From Rhodobacterales bacterium (GTDB taxonomy: Bacteria > Pseudomonadota > Alphaproteobacteria > Rhizobiales > Stappiaceae): 64,000 nt of DNA. Where the stretch lies: the NCBI GenBank assembly GCA_008107755.1, contig VIRH01000082.1:186001-250000 (forward strand). The letters run 5' to 3'. The notes beneath the pieces are model-generated. The model was not told the origin of the DNA. It did not search any database and was given only the letters and a program-made list of their open reading frames with translations. A program made the translations under genes and the position numbers. Shown one piece after another: positions 56,339 to 64,000 of the stretch (its first letter is position 1; each line of letters starts with the position of its first letter).

Positions 56339-56818
56339 TCAGGCGTTGGCGGCAATGTCGAATTCGAATTCCGGCGACGCGCCTTTACCACCTGTCTTGC
56401 TCTGCTCGGTGTAAACGAACTTGTACTTGCGGAAATTCAGCGAAATCTGCTCACTGATCTGGTCCTCGCTGCCAACGCCGCCGACCGAGTAGCTCGCGAC
56501 GATGATGTCTGTCAGCTCGATCTTGATGTACTCGAGCGGGCTTTCGCCGCCGGCCTTGCGCACATAAAGGGTCCCGTTGGTGATATGCTTGCCCTTGGAA
56601 ACATACTGAAGAAGGGTGGGAGAGGCACGGTCGACGAATTTCGTCAGCGAAATGTCCTGGAAGTGCGAACGGCCACCGCCGCCACCGGAACCCATGTGGG
56701 TCGTGCCGGACTGTGTCGCGCCCCAGGACCAGGAGAGAACGTCAATCTTGTCCTTGTGCTTCTTGTCCTGAGATTCACCTGTGACACCCTTGAGTTCCAA
56801 AAAACAATCAAATGCCAT
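56339..56818 (-). CDS. Hcp-family protein (type VI secretion tube/effector)
   Basis: A 159-aa Hcp: it begins MAFDCFLELKGVTGESQDKK, has WSWGATQSGTTH with a Gly-rich loop (MGSGGGGGRSHFQD), LTKFVDRASPTLLQYVSKGK and a C-terminal EFEFDIAANA, matching the Hcp1 family that stacks as hexameric rings in type VI secretion. The ATG at 56818 has AGAAGGA upstream; the frame is open a further 113 codons without similarity. No tss genes, VgrG or PAAR is in the window, so this is an orphan copy. Confidence 0.92.
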   Translation of the reverse strand: MAFDCFLELKGVTGESQDKKHKDKIDVLSWSWGATQSGTTHMGSGGGGGRSHFQDISLTKFVDRASPTLLQYVSKGKHITNGTLYVRKAGGESPLEYIKIELTDIIVASYSVGGVGSEDQISEQISLNFRKYKFVYTEQSKTGGKGASPEFEFDIAANA

Positions 56819-57172
56819 ATCGCAATTCCTTCTGTCATGTGGCGGAACCGATCTACGGTCGCCTTTTGCCTGTTCAGTTGCCCTTCGACTGTCTTGTCCC
56901 GAGGTTGAAACGACCGGGCGAAAGACCGGAAACCGGACAATCGATGCAACGGGGGCCGAGCGCTTCGATGTGTTCCAAGCCGCGGTGACGCGGACACCTG
57001 TTCTTTCGGCTTCCCGTTGAGGCTGAAGATGAAGTCCCGGTGGCTGATTCAGAAGTGACCGGCGACACACGCAAAGAAGAGTGGCGCATCTGGGGCCTGG
57101 ACACTGGCACTGATAGCCAGCGGCGGCAGAGCGTCTCCTGGGGATGCCTGCGGACAAAAACGTCAGGCGGTA
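56819..57172. other. Gene-free stretch upstream of hcp
   Basis: 354 bases between the hcp start and the stop of the next minus-strand gene. Minus-strand reading frames are open through it, but their composition (Arg/Ser/Pro-rich, no motif) suggests non-coding leader DNA. I see no recognisable promoter or repeat. Confidence 0.5.
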
Positions 57173-57667
57173 TCAAGCTTTCGGGGTGGCCATCATCGGC
57201 AGGATACGGCCCCACGAAGTGTCGCAGGGTGTACCGAACTGCGTGAATCCTGATTTTCCATAGGCCGAGATTGCGTTGGCGTTTTCCGGGTGAGGATCTG
57301 TCGCAACAACCGGGACACCTTCCAGAAATAGCGCCTGCAGGCGTTGCGAGATAAATGCAGGGCCGTGACCTTGACCCGTCATGTATGGCTCGCCGATGAA
57401 CTGGTCTATACCCCGAGAGCCTTCCGGAAGCGCGTGGAAATGATGATCCGCCCAGCCGTGAACCGTGTAGTCCTGGATATAGGCAAATGGGTGCTCCGCC
57501 GTTGAGACGATCCGTCTTCTGACGCGAGGGTCCTTCAGTTTTTGCTCACTGAAAGGTTCTGAAGGCGCCCACCATTGGCGTACGTGAGGTCGCGAGAGCC
57601 ATTGTGACAGCAGACTGAAATCATCTGGAGAGACTGGGCGAAAACTGTATCGGCTGGTTCCGGGCAT
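57173..57667 (-). CDS. GNAT acetyltransferase resembling aminoglycoside 6'-N-acetyltransferase
   Basis: A 164-aa GNAT protein. YSFRPVSPDDFSLLSQWLSR with PHVRQWW, then SRGIDQFIGEP, GHGPAFISQRLQALF and VVATDPHPENANAISAYGKS follow the AAC(6')/acetyltransf_8 pattern closely (the GIDQ box and TDPxPxNxxAI stretch). Whether it modifies aminoglycosides is unknown; relatives of this class also act on other amines or siderophore precursors. No neighbouring resistance or mobility genes. Confidence 0.85.
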   Translation of the reverse strand: MPGTSRYSFRPVSPDDFSLLSQWLSRPHVRQWWAPSEPFSEQKLKDPRVRRRIVSTAEHPFAYIQDYTVHGWADHHFHALPEGSRGIDQFIGEPYMTGQGHGPAFISQRLQALFLEGVPVVATDPHPENANAISAYGKSGFTQFGTPCDTSWGRILPMMATPKA

Positions 57668-58104
57668 GACAGCACGATACCATGGTGCGGATCCTTAGCC
57701 ATGATGTCTCAGTCGGCGGGATGATGTCGGCACCGCCGTCTTGATCAGCCGGCGTGCCGCCAGGTCTGTGATGCGTCTGTCGCACGTCATGTCGCTGACG
57801 GACACAACGAGTTCAAATGTGTGGGTCATCAAGGTCGGCGCGTGCATGCCATGTCGCTCTCGAAAGCAGGCGGCTCAGAGACATTTGTCGCACTTGGGAA
57901 TAGCGCGCACCCTGCTACATAGCTTGTTCGCATAATCAATATTATGGAACATAGATGTAGGCGTCGTTTTGGTCTTTGTTCCAATGTGTTAGCGGACGCC
58001 TCGGCGCTGCAGTCTTGCTGACGTTGATTGATTGCCCTGCTGAATGGCACTGAGAGATCGAACGGCGTGTGATGGCACTGCACTCGGCATGATGTGACGC
58101 GTCT
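57668..58104. other. Gene-free stretch between the acetyltransferase and recX
   Basis: 437 bases with only short, compositionally poor reading frames on both strands (for example 57829-58083 minus). I see no RNA gene, repeat or motif. It may be degraded sequence, but no recognisable gene remnant was found. Confidence 0.45.
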
Positions 58105-58659
58105 CTATGCGCTTTCATCGTCAACCGGATCCGGCTCCGCCGTGATGACCCGTCGTGCCAAGTCGAAGGAAAAGCCCGCTCGGCACATGGCAGCGAGATC
58201 CTTGTCGCGCCGTTCCTCACGTTCCGACGGCTTTCGAAACGGTCCAAGACGACGTCTCTTGGCGAAGGTCAGCGCTACAGTTTCGTCGTCATGGGAATCG
58301 CTTGAAAGAACGGTTTCGATCGTTGATCTGTCGACGCCCTTTGCGCTCAGATGCGCCTCGATCTTCCGCCTTGAAGATCCGCGTCGCCGCAAGGATGCCG
58401 TCTTGGTTTCGGCATAGCTTTGGTCATCCACAAGGCTCGCGCGAACGCATTTGTCGATGACGTTATCGATCAGCGTATCAAATTCAGCGGGATCCTTTTC
58501 CAGAGCTTTGCAAGCCTTGAAGACCTTGCGTTCGAGAACCTTGCGCAGGTTCGCTCTGGAACTGGAATAGCGCTCCAGATAATGGAGTGCCGAACGCGTC
58601 AACCGGTCTTCCGTTGGCAATTTGTATCTGGGCTTATCCCGCATGCTCTGAAAGCGCAA
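58105..58659 (-). CDS. recX: RecX-family regulatory protein
   Basis: A 184-aa helical, basic protein with three-helix RecX repeats: SALHYLERYSSSRANLRKVL, DQSYAETKTASLRRRGSSRR and FSFDLARRVITAEPD. RecX inhibits RecA filament extension. recA is not adjacent. The start overlaps the end of the metallo-hydrolase gene by 26 bases; a second ATG at 58644 would overlap by 11 and is equally plausible. Confidence 0.85.
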   Translation of the reverse strand: MRFQSMRDKPRYKLPTEDRLTRSALHYLERYSSSRANLRKVLERKVFKACKALEKDPAEFDTLIDNVIDKCVRASLVDDQSYAETKTASLRRRGSSRRKIEAHLSAKGVDRSTIETVLSSDSHDDETVALTFAKRRRLGPFRKPSEREERRDKDLAAMCRAGFSFDLARRVITAEPDPVDDESA

Positions 58660-59470
58660 ATGTTTCAGGCGTCTCTGTCAGCATCAGCTGTAGTCCGTCG
58701 TAGGCCGGATAGACGGAATCCGGCAGGTCGCGGCCAAGGGTTTCATAGTCCAGGTCATTGTGAAGATTGGTGAAAATCGCTTTCTTCGGATTAAGTTTCC
58801 GGGTCCAGGTCAACGATTTTTCCAGGTGAAAATGGCTGGGATGCGGATTGTGACGAAGACAATCGAGAACCAGAAAGTCCAGATTTTCCAGAAACTTGAC
58901 GCTTTCATCATAGATGTCCGAGACGTCTGGCACATAGGCAGTGTCTGCGATGCGGAAACCAAGTGCGTCAATATCGCCATGTGCGACAAGAAACGGAAGA
59001 AATACGAGAGTTCCGCCCGCGCCGGTTACGGAAACCGGAGATCCGGCCTGCATCGGGTGACGGTCAAGAATGGGCGGATAATTGGAGCCGGCCGGTGTTC
59101 TGAAACAGTAGGAAAAAGCCTCTGAGGCGCGCTCATACGTGACGTCGTCCATATAGACCGGTACGCGCTGTTTTGTCTTCACCCAGAACGCCCGCAAATC
59201 GTCGATACCGTGTAGGTGATCGGCGTGTGCATGCGTATAGAGGACGGCGTCCAGGTGGCCGACGCCGGCATCCAGAAGCTGTTCGCGCATATCCGGGCCG
59301 GTGTCGATCAGCGCGATCGTGGAGCCATCAGGGCCTTTCTGCTCGACAAGGACCGAGCATCTGCGCCTGCGATTCTTCGGGTTGAGCGGATCGCAGTCGC
59401 CCCAGTCATTGCCAACGCGCGGTACGCCGCCGGACGAGCCGCAGCCGAGTATCGTGAAGGTGATGCTCAT
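58634..59470 (-). CDS. Metallo-beta-lactamase-fold hydrolase, PhnP-like
   Basis: A 278-aa MBL-fold protein. ITFTILGCGSSGGVPRVG at the N-terminus and CDPLNPKNRRRRCSVLVE are typical of the PhnP/cyclic-phosphodiesterase-like subgroup, and THAHADHLHGIDDLRAF carries the zinc ligands. In Rhizobiales this gene usually follows tatD, as here (the stop/start overlap is one base). Substrate unknown; no phn genes nearby. Confidence 0.9.
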   Translation of the reverse strand: MSITFTILGCGSSGGVPRVGNDWGDCDPLNPKNRRRRCSVLVEQKGPDGSTIALIDTGPDMREQLLDAGVGHLDAVLYTHAHADHLHGIDDLRAFWVKTKQRVPVYMDDVTYERASEAFSYCFRTPAGSNYPPILDRHPMQAGSPVSVTGAGGTLVFLPFLVAHGDIDALGFRIADTAYVPDVSDIYDESVKFLENLDFLVLDCLRHNPHPSHFHLEKSLTWTRKLNPKKAIFTNLHNDLDYETLGRDLPDSVYPAYDGLQLMLTETPETFALSEHAG

Positions 59471-60273
59471 CAGAGCGGTTCCTCCACTTTGTGAAGAGTC
59501 TTGGGTACCTTTTTGAAAAGTCGAAAGAAATTATCTGTGGTCTGAGCAGCGATTTCCTCTTCGGAAACACCTCGGGTCTCGGCCAGAACCGCAGCAGTCA
59601 TGGCCGTATAGGCCGGTTCGTTGCGTTTGCCACGGCGTGGTTGTGGTGCGAGATAGGGAGCATCTGTCTCGACGAGCAGCCTGTCGGCGGGGATATCCCG
59701 TGCGATTTCACGCAGCTCCTCTGAGCGCTTGAAGGTTAGAATACCGGAAAAGGAGACATAAAGGCCGAGTTCGATGCCTGTCATCGCGAGCTCGCGGCCG
59801 GACGAAAAACAGTGCAGGAGAGCCGCGAAGGCCCCCTTCCCCATTTCGTCGCGCAGAATTTCCGCCATGTCCTCATCAGCGTCTCGTGAATGAATGACGA
59901 GCGGGAGACCGGTCTGCCTGGCTGCCTCGATGTGCGTGCGAAGTCCTTCCGCCTGCGCGTCGCGTGGCGCCTTGTCATAAAAATAGTCGAGCCCGGCTTC
60001 GCCGATTGCGACAACCTTTGGATGGGCAGCCATTCGGACGATTTCATCAGCCGGAATGCCGCGTTCTTCGCCGGCATTGTGCGGATGGGTGCCGACGGAA
60101 CAATAGACTTCCGGAAATTCCTCCGCGACCGCTACCACTCGGTCAAATTTCCTGATGTGGGTGCAGATGGTCACCATGAGGTCGACGCCGGCTTCGTGGG
60201 CACGGGCGACGAGGTCAGGGCGTTCGCCCTCAAAGTCGGGAAAATCGAGATGGCAATGACTGTCGACAAGCAT
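59470..60273 (-). CDS. tatD: TatD-family metal-dependent deoxyribonuclease
   Basis: A 267-aa TIM-barrel hydrolase. MLVDSHCHLDFPDFEGER gives the first metal ligands, then VGTHPHNAGEE, IGEAGLDYFYD, LPLVIHSRDADEDM and LVETDAPYLAPQPRRGKRNE. The ATG at 60273 is fixed by the MLVDSHCHLDFP start; the frame is open 22 codons upstream. It lies 156 bases downstream of holB, and there is no metG between them. Confidence 0.95.
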   Translation of the reverse strand: MLVDSHCHLDFPDFEGERPDLVARAHEAGVDLMVTICTHIRKFDRVVAVAEEFPEVYCSVGTHPHNAGEERGIPADEIVRMAAHPKVVAIGEAGLDYFYDKAPRDAQAEGLRTHIEAARQTGLPLVIHSRDADEDMAEILRDEMGKGAFAALLHCFSSGRELAMTGIELGLYVSFSGILTFKRSEELREIARDIPADRLLVETDAPYLAPQPRRGKRNEPAYTAMTAAVLAETRGVSEEEIAAQTTDNFFRLFKKVPKTLHKVEEPL

Positions 60274-60429
60274 AAGGAGAAGGTGACCTTTCGCTTTGTG
60301 GTGTTCAGGGGACGGTGCTTTCGGAACCGTAACGCGCATCCGACCGATTCTTCATCTAATGATATTCTTCGGCCAGACCAAGCCCGTAAACCAGTGTTTT
60401 GCGTTACGAATTGCGCTCAAGGTGTGTCG

Positions 60430-61500
60430 TCAGGCTGGCTGCAAGCGCCTCAGGGCGAAAAAGAAGTCCAGAACGACCTGTTTCCGATCAAGGTTGAGAG
60501 CATCGGAGTCGCCGATCGCACGTCGGGTGTCTTCCCAAAGGTCGGCATACCCTTTGGCGGTCGCAACGTGACGTTTCAGCACATCGCGCATGCGCCGGTG
60601 AAGCCATGTCTCGGTAATGTGCCGAAAGCTCTCCCAGTTGTCGGTCTGTCCGCGCGCGGCCACAAGGTCCGCAAGGGCGTGAACGCCTGCCAGGTCAAGC
60701 CGGGCCGCGCCGTCGGCCATCTTTCTGAAGCCTTGCGAAATCGCCAGGCCATCGCCGGACAGAAGCGTGATGGCGCTGCGGAGGCTTCCGTCAGCGGTTT
60801 CGGCGATCTCCGAAAGGCCGTCCTCGGGCGGAAGCTTGCCCGGCGCCATTTCCTTGAGACCTTCCTTGATCTGCTCGGGCTCTAGCGGTTCCAGGTCGAG
60901 ACGCCGGCATCTCGACCGGATCGTGGGCAGAAGCCGCCCAGGCGCATGGCTCAGCACCAGAAACAGACAACGCTCTGGAGGTTCCTCAAGAATTTTAAGC
61001 AATGCGTTTGCCGAACTGGCGTTCATGTCATCGGCCGCGTCGACGATGCAGATGCGCCAGGCCATGGCCGAAGCCGTGGTGCCGAAGAAAGAGACCGTGC
61101 GGCGGATTTCGTCGACGGGCAGGTCCGACTTGAACCTCTTGCCTTTTTCGTCCCACGGGCGTCGCAAATGCAGGATGTTGGGGTGCCCGCCGGCAGACAG
61201 CTGGCGGCTGACGCTATGGTCCGGTGGAACTGAAAGATCGGTTGCCGACGCCGCTACCGCCCCCAGTCGATCCGGATGGGCGATGACGAAGCGGGCAAAG
61301 CGAAACGCTAGGGTTGCCTTTCCGATTCCCTTCGGGCCGCCGAGGATCCAGGCATGGTGCAGTCGTGTGGAGCGATAGGCGTCAAGCAAACCTTGCTCGC
61401 CTGCCTTGTGACCGATCAGGTTCATGCGTTCGTGAGGCAGCGGATAGCCCGCAATTGCATCGACCTCCGGCACTTCCACCGGTTCGTTTCTCGGCGCCAT
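60430..61500 (-). CDS. holB: DNA polymerase III delta' subunit
   Basis: Clamp-loader subunit, 356 aa. AAA+ core with HAWILGGPKGIGKATLAFRF (Walker A), the sensor region CLFLVLSHAPGRLLPTIRSR ending in CRRL and a helical collar domain. Its start overlaps the tmk stop by one base, the usual tmk-holB arrangement. Confidence 0.94.
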   Translation of the reverse strand: MAPRNEPVEVPEVDAIAGYPLPHERMNLIGHKAGEQGLLDAYRSTRLHHAWILGGPKGIGKATLAFRFARFVIAHPDRLGAVAASATDLSVPPDHSVSRQLSAGGHPNILHLRRPWDEKGKRFKSDLPVDEIRRTVSFFGTTASAMAWRICIVDAADDMNASSANALLKILEEPPERCLFLVLSHAPGRLLPTIRSRCRRLDLEPLEPEQIKEGLKEMAPGKLPPEDGLSEIAETADGSLRSAITLLSGDGLAISQGFRKMADGAARLDLAGVHALADLVAARGQTDNWESFRHITETWLHRRMRDVLKRHVATAKGYADLWEDTRRAIGDSDALNLDRKQVVLDFFFALRRLQPA

Positions 61501-62228
61501 CAGGCCTTCCCCGAAAGGTTCTGAGCAGGTTTGAGTTCACTGGCGAAAGCCTGAACCACGGCCTTGCGGATCTCCTGCTCGACCTCTTCGAGGTCAAGGG
61601 TGCCGTCGATCACGGCAAAGCGGAAGGATTCGGAGGTCGCCAGCTCCAGAAAAAGCTTACGCCGTCGCTCGTGAACGGAAATCTCCTCGTCCTCGAACCT
61701 GTCAGGTGCTTCGCCGCTTCCATCCCTGGCGCGCTGCGCAACGCGGCTGAGACCGACCTTGGCGGGAACGTCGACAAGGATAGTCAGGTCCGGGCGAACG
61801 CCCGCGACGGCGGCCGTTTCGAGCAGGCGAAGATAATTCTCATCGACACCGGCCTCCCCCTGATAAACGCGCGTGGAATCCGCATAGCGGTCGCAGAGCA
61901 CCCAGTCGCCCCGGTCCAGCGCCGGCTTGATAGTGGAATCGACATGATCGGCTCTGGCGGCGGCAAAAAGCATCGCCTCCCCTCGTGGCCCGAGATCACG
62001 GGCATCGCCCGAAAGAAGCATGGACCGGATCTTTTCGGCGCCAGGGGAGCCGCCGGGCTCTCGCGTGACGACGACTGTCTTGCCGACACTTTCGAGAAAG
62101 GTCCTGAGGCGGGCGATCTGCGTCGATTTTCCGGCGCCCTCGCCGCCTTCAAAGGTGATGAAATGTCCTGGCACTGTGCCTGTGGCCCCGTCTCTCTTAT
62201 TGTGTGCCGCCCAGAGGCGCTTTGCCAA
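61500..62228 (-). CDS. tmk: Thymidylate kinase
   Basis: Phosphorylates dTMP to dTDP. The P-loop FEGGEGAGKSTQ, the DR(Y/F) segment LCDRYADSTRVYQG and the TREPGGSPGAEKIR specificity loop are clear. At 242 aa it carries about 20 extra N-terminal residues before GHFITFEGGE; an internal start cannot be excluded. Coupled to holB. Confidence 0.95.
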   Translation of the reverse strand: MAKRLWAAHNKRDGATGTVPGHFITFEGGEGAGKSTQIARLRTFLESVGKTVVVTREPGGSPGAEKIRSMLLSGDARDLGPRGEAMLFAAARADHVDSTIKPALDRGDWVLCDRYADSTRVYQGEAGVDENYLRLLETAAVAGVRPDLTILVDVPAKVGLSRVAQRARDGSGEAPDRFEDEEISVHERRRKLFLELATSESFRFAVIDGTLDLEEVEQEIRKAVVQAFASELKPAQNLSGKA

Positions 62229-62252
62229 GCTGCCATGAAGGCAGATACGACT

Positions 62253-63470
62253 TCAACCGATCCAGCCGAATAGCAACTCCTGGAGACCGTCAAGCGCACG
62301 CCCCATCAGCTCTCCCCGGTCGACGCTCGCGCCGGTCACGAGCGGAGCCCGGTAGACGATTCCGTGTTGGCCGATCACCCTGACTTCGCCAACTTTGGTT
62401 CCTGCCTCAACCGGGGCGATGAGTGGTCCGTCGTAAACCGCCCTGATGCGGTATTCAAGGGTGTCGCCACGCGCCAGAAGGACGTTGATGTCGTCTTTGC
62501 TCACGAGAGGCACCGAGCCATTTACACCACCGAAAACGCGTGCGTCAGTCACCGTCTCGCCTGCGTCGAAAATCGTCTTGACCGTGAAGAACTCCCAGGC
62601 CCCTTCGATGACTTCCTTGAGTGTCTGAAGTCTGTGCTTGTCGGACGACAGACCCGCAACGACCGCGATGATCCGGCGGCCGCTTCGGTCGACGGAAGCG
62701 AGGCCGGAGTACCCATCCTTCTCGGCGTAGCCAGCGCCCAGACCATCCAGGCCGCGAATCTCGCCGATGAGCGGGTTCTTGTTTCGCTGGAAGATCTTGT
62801 TCCAGGTGAATTCGGGCAGAGAAAACAGCGGATAAAAGTCTGCCTGCTTTTCCAGGATGTATTCGGCGAGCCTGGCCTGGTCGCGGACCGTGGTCTCGCC
62901 AGAGTTGTCTTCATCGCCGGCCGGATTCGCAAACCGGCTTTTTGTCATCCCGATTTTGCGTGCCTGCGCGTTCATACGTTCGGCGAAGGTGGCTTCGGAT
63001 CCATCCAGACACTCTGCAAGGATGATCGCGGCGTCATTCGCGTTGTGAACCAGGAGGCCCTTCAACAGGTCCTCGACTGCGATCTCGGAATTGATGGCGG
63101 CAAACATTGTTGACCGACGTGATGGCGCCCCACCCGTGCGCCAGGCATGTTCGCTGACCTTGCACAATTGATCCTTTTGCATCTCGCCGTCCGCGAGCGC
63201 CTGAAAGACCGTTGTCGCGGTCATGACTTTGGCGAGCGAGGCCGGTGCAAATGTCCGGTCAGGCTCTTTTGCGAACAGGATCGAGCCTGACGCGGGCTCG
63301 TAGAGGAATGCCATCGGCGCTTTGGTCACGATGGATTCGGCAGCGGTGGCAGGAAGGCCCGAGAGAGCGGAGATGCAGACTGCCGCGATGGGCGTCAAGG
63401 CGGCGAAGACAATGGAACGCAGAATTTGCAATCGCTTTGTCACCACACGCCCCTTTTGGCCCCATTCCAC
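62253..63470 (-). CDS. D-alanyl-D-alanine carboxypeptidase family protein with degraded SxN and KTG motifs
   Basis: A 405-aa secreted PBP5/DacF-like protein: signal peptide (IVFAALTPIAAVCISALSGL ending ATAAES), S11 peptidase domain and a C-terminal PBP5-associated beta domain. The nucleophile motif SLAK is intact (FAPASLAKVMTATTVF), but where PBP5-type enzymes have SxN this reads HNANDAA, and the KTG triad reads GAG (LDGLGAGYAEKDGYSGLAS). It may be inactive and serve as a binding or scaffold protein. Position upstream of tmk is usual for Rhizobiales. Confidence 0.88.
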   Translation of the reverse strand: MEWGQKGRVVTKRLQILRSIVFAALTPIAAVCISALSGLPATAAESIVTKAPMAFLYEPASGSILFAKEPDRTFAPASLAKVMTATTVFQALADGEMQKDQLCKVSEHAWRTGGAPSRRSTMFAAINSEIAVEDLLKGLLVHNANDAAIILAECLDGSEATFAERMNAQARKIGMTKSRFANPAGDEDNSGETTVRDQARLAEYILEKQADFYPLFSLPEFTWNKIFQRNKNPLIGEIRGLDGLGAGYAEKDGYSGLASVDRSGRRIIAVVAGLSSDKHRLQTLKEVIEGAWEFFTVKTIFDAGETVTDARVFGGVNGSVPLVSKDDINVLLARGDTLEYRIRAVYDGPLIAPVEAGTKVGEVRVIGQHGIVYRAPLVTGASVDRGELMGRALDGLQELLFGWIG

Positions 63471-63518
63471 GAATGCCCTGGGCCGGGACCGGAACGATCC
63501 CCGGCGACCATGCTCAGG

Positions 63519-64000
63519 CTAGTCGTCAGAGCGGATATTAGCAGCAAGCAGGCGTAGGGAAAGCCCTTGATCGAAATCGGAAGACGCCAGAAGCGCGTGG
63601 GCATCCGATACACGGCGGTTCGCCGTATAGGATGAAATCGCACCGCCGGTCTCAAACCCGTTCGGCGTTCCGGGGGCCGGAACACGCAGAACGCCAAGCG
63701 TTCCATCTGCGGGCGCTGGTGTGGCGCTGTAAGCCGAAGCGACCGGCTCAAACCGGTTGTTTGATGCAACCTTGATGTCCGGCGCGCCGGCTTCGAAGGC
63801 AATGGCCGGGTCGAACGCGATGGTTACACCGCCAGTTTCCGGTCGGGTGGCAGAGGCAACGGTTGTGGCGCCCATGTAGGGCCGTGGGCCAGGCGTCGGC
63901 ACGGCGCCTGTGAAGACGACGCCGCGAGAACCCGGCTGAATGGTCTGGGGATCGGCCTGAGCGAGCATCGTGCCCGGCATCGTGGCGCCCGGCTCGACGG
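63519..64000 (-). CDS. C-terminal part of a secreted protein, truncated by the window edge
   Basis: The frame is open through base 64000, so the ATG at 63980 is not its start. The visible 160 residues are Ala/Pro/Thr/Gly-rich, with RGVVFTGAVPTPGPRPYMGA and a helical end (SDAHALLASSDFDQGLSLRL). I see no catalytic motif. In Rhizobiales an RlpA-type septal lytic transglycosylase gene often precedes the carboxypeptidase gene, so this could be the variable tail of RlpA, but that is inference from position. Confidence 0.5.
   Translation of the reverse strand, partial: VEPGATMPGTMLAQADPQTIQPGSRGVVFTGAVPTPGPRPYMGATTVASATRPETGGVTIAFDPAIAFEAGAPDIKVASNNRFEPVASAYSATPAPADGTLGVLRVPAPGTPNGFETGGAISSYTANRRVSDAHALLASSDFDQGLSLRLLAANIRSDD

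Noticed and set aside
59890..60885. 331-codon plus-strand frame across tatD and holB
   Set aside because: Covers the opposite strand of two well-identified genes and the gap between them; no recognisable domain.

Overview
The window is chromosomal DNA from an alphaproteobacterium of the order Hyphomicrobiales (Rhizobiales). The evidence is gene content and order: ntrB-ntrC-ntrY-ntrX-trkA-(aminotransferase)-hfq-hflX-mazG; pdhA-pdhB(with lipoyl domain)-pdhC-lpdA-lipA; a fused ispDF; and the order dac-tmk-holB-tatD. The GC-rich, densely packed coding and the marine/soil type of catabolic genes would fit a Stappiaceae-like genome (Roseibium/Labrenzia/Stappia), but the family is inference. No prophage, insertion sequence, CRISPR array or rRNA operon was seen.

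Layout. 1-4122: the truncated end of an RND efflux adaptor gene and its complete AcrB-type pump. 4376-4451: tRNA-Lys, then a small unknown gene. 5385-8574: a TAXI-type solute-binding protein, a CcdA-like thiol transporter and a SPOR-domain envelope protein. 8748-20787: housekeeping genes (glmU, glmS, acetyltransferase, DUF454, DUF502, recG, sdhE, mfd, pcm). 20914-29355: a long plus-strand run with an FtsB-like protein, the complete pyruvate dehydrogenase complex, two tandem YeaQ-type membrane peptides, a thioesterase, lipoyl synthase and a COQ10/RatA-like protein. 29416-31068: three tandem paralogous secreted proteins of unknown function. 31172-44910: cinA, ispDF, dusB, two nitrogen two-component systems, trkA, a D-amino-acid-type aminotransferase, hfq and hflX, followed by mazG on the opposite strand.

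45900-54801 is a catabolic block for the reductive pyrimidine pathway: two permeases and an ATPase of a NitT/TauT-type ABC importer, dihydropyrimidinase, an M20-family N-carbamoyl-amino-acid/beta-ureidopropionate hydrolase, a small cupin and an omega-aminotransferase. All are on the minus strand and diverge from a TetR regulator that closely resembles RutR. Between regulator and operon lie two palindromes, one identical and one nearly identical to the known RutR operator. The dihydropyrimidine dehydrogenase and the transporter's binding protein are not in the window.

54798-57667 is a small mixed stretch: arfB, a TolB-like propeller protein, an orphan Hcp and an AAC(6')-like acetyltransferase. 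58105-64000 holds recX, a metallo-beta-lactamase-fold hydrolase, tatD, holB, tmk and a D-Ala-D-Ala carboxypeptidase homologue whose SxN and KTG motifs are degraded, ending in a truncated secreted-protein gene.

The least explained items are the secreted paralogue triplet, the degenerate carboxypeptidase homologue, the orphan Hcp and the hairpins in the hfq leader and around hydA. The strongest regulatory reading is the paired RutR operators.
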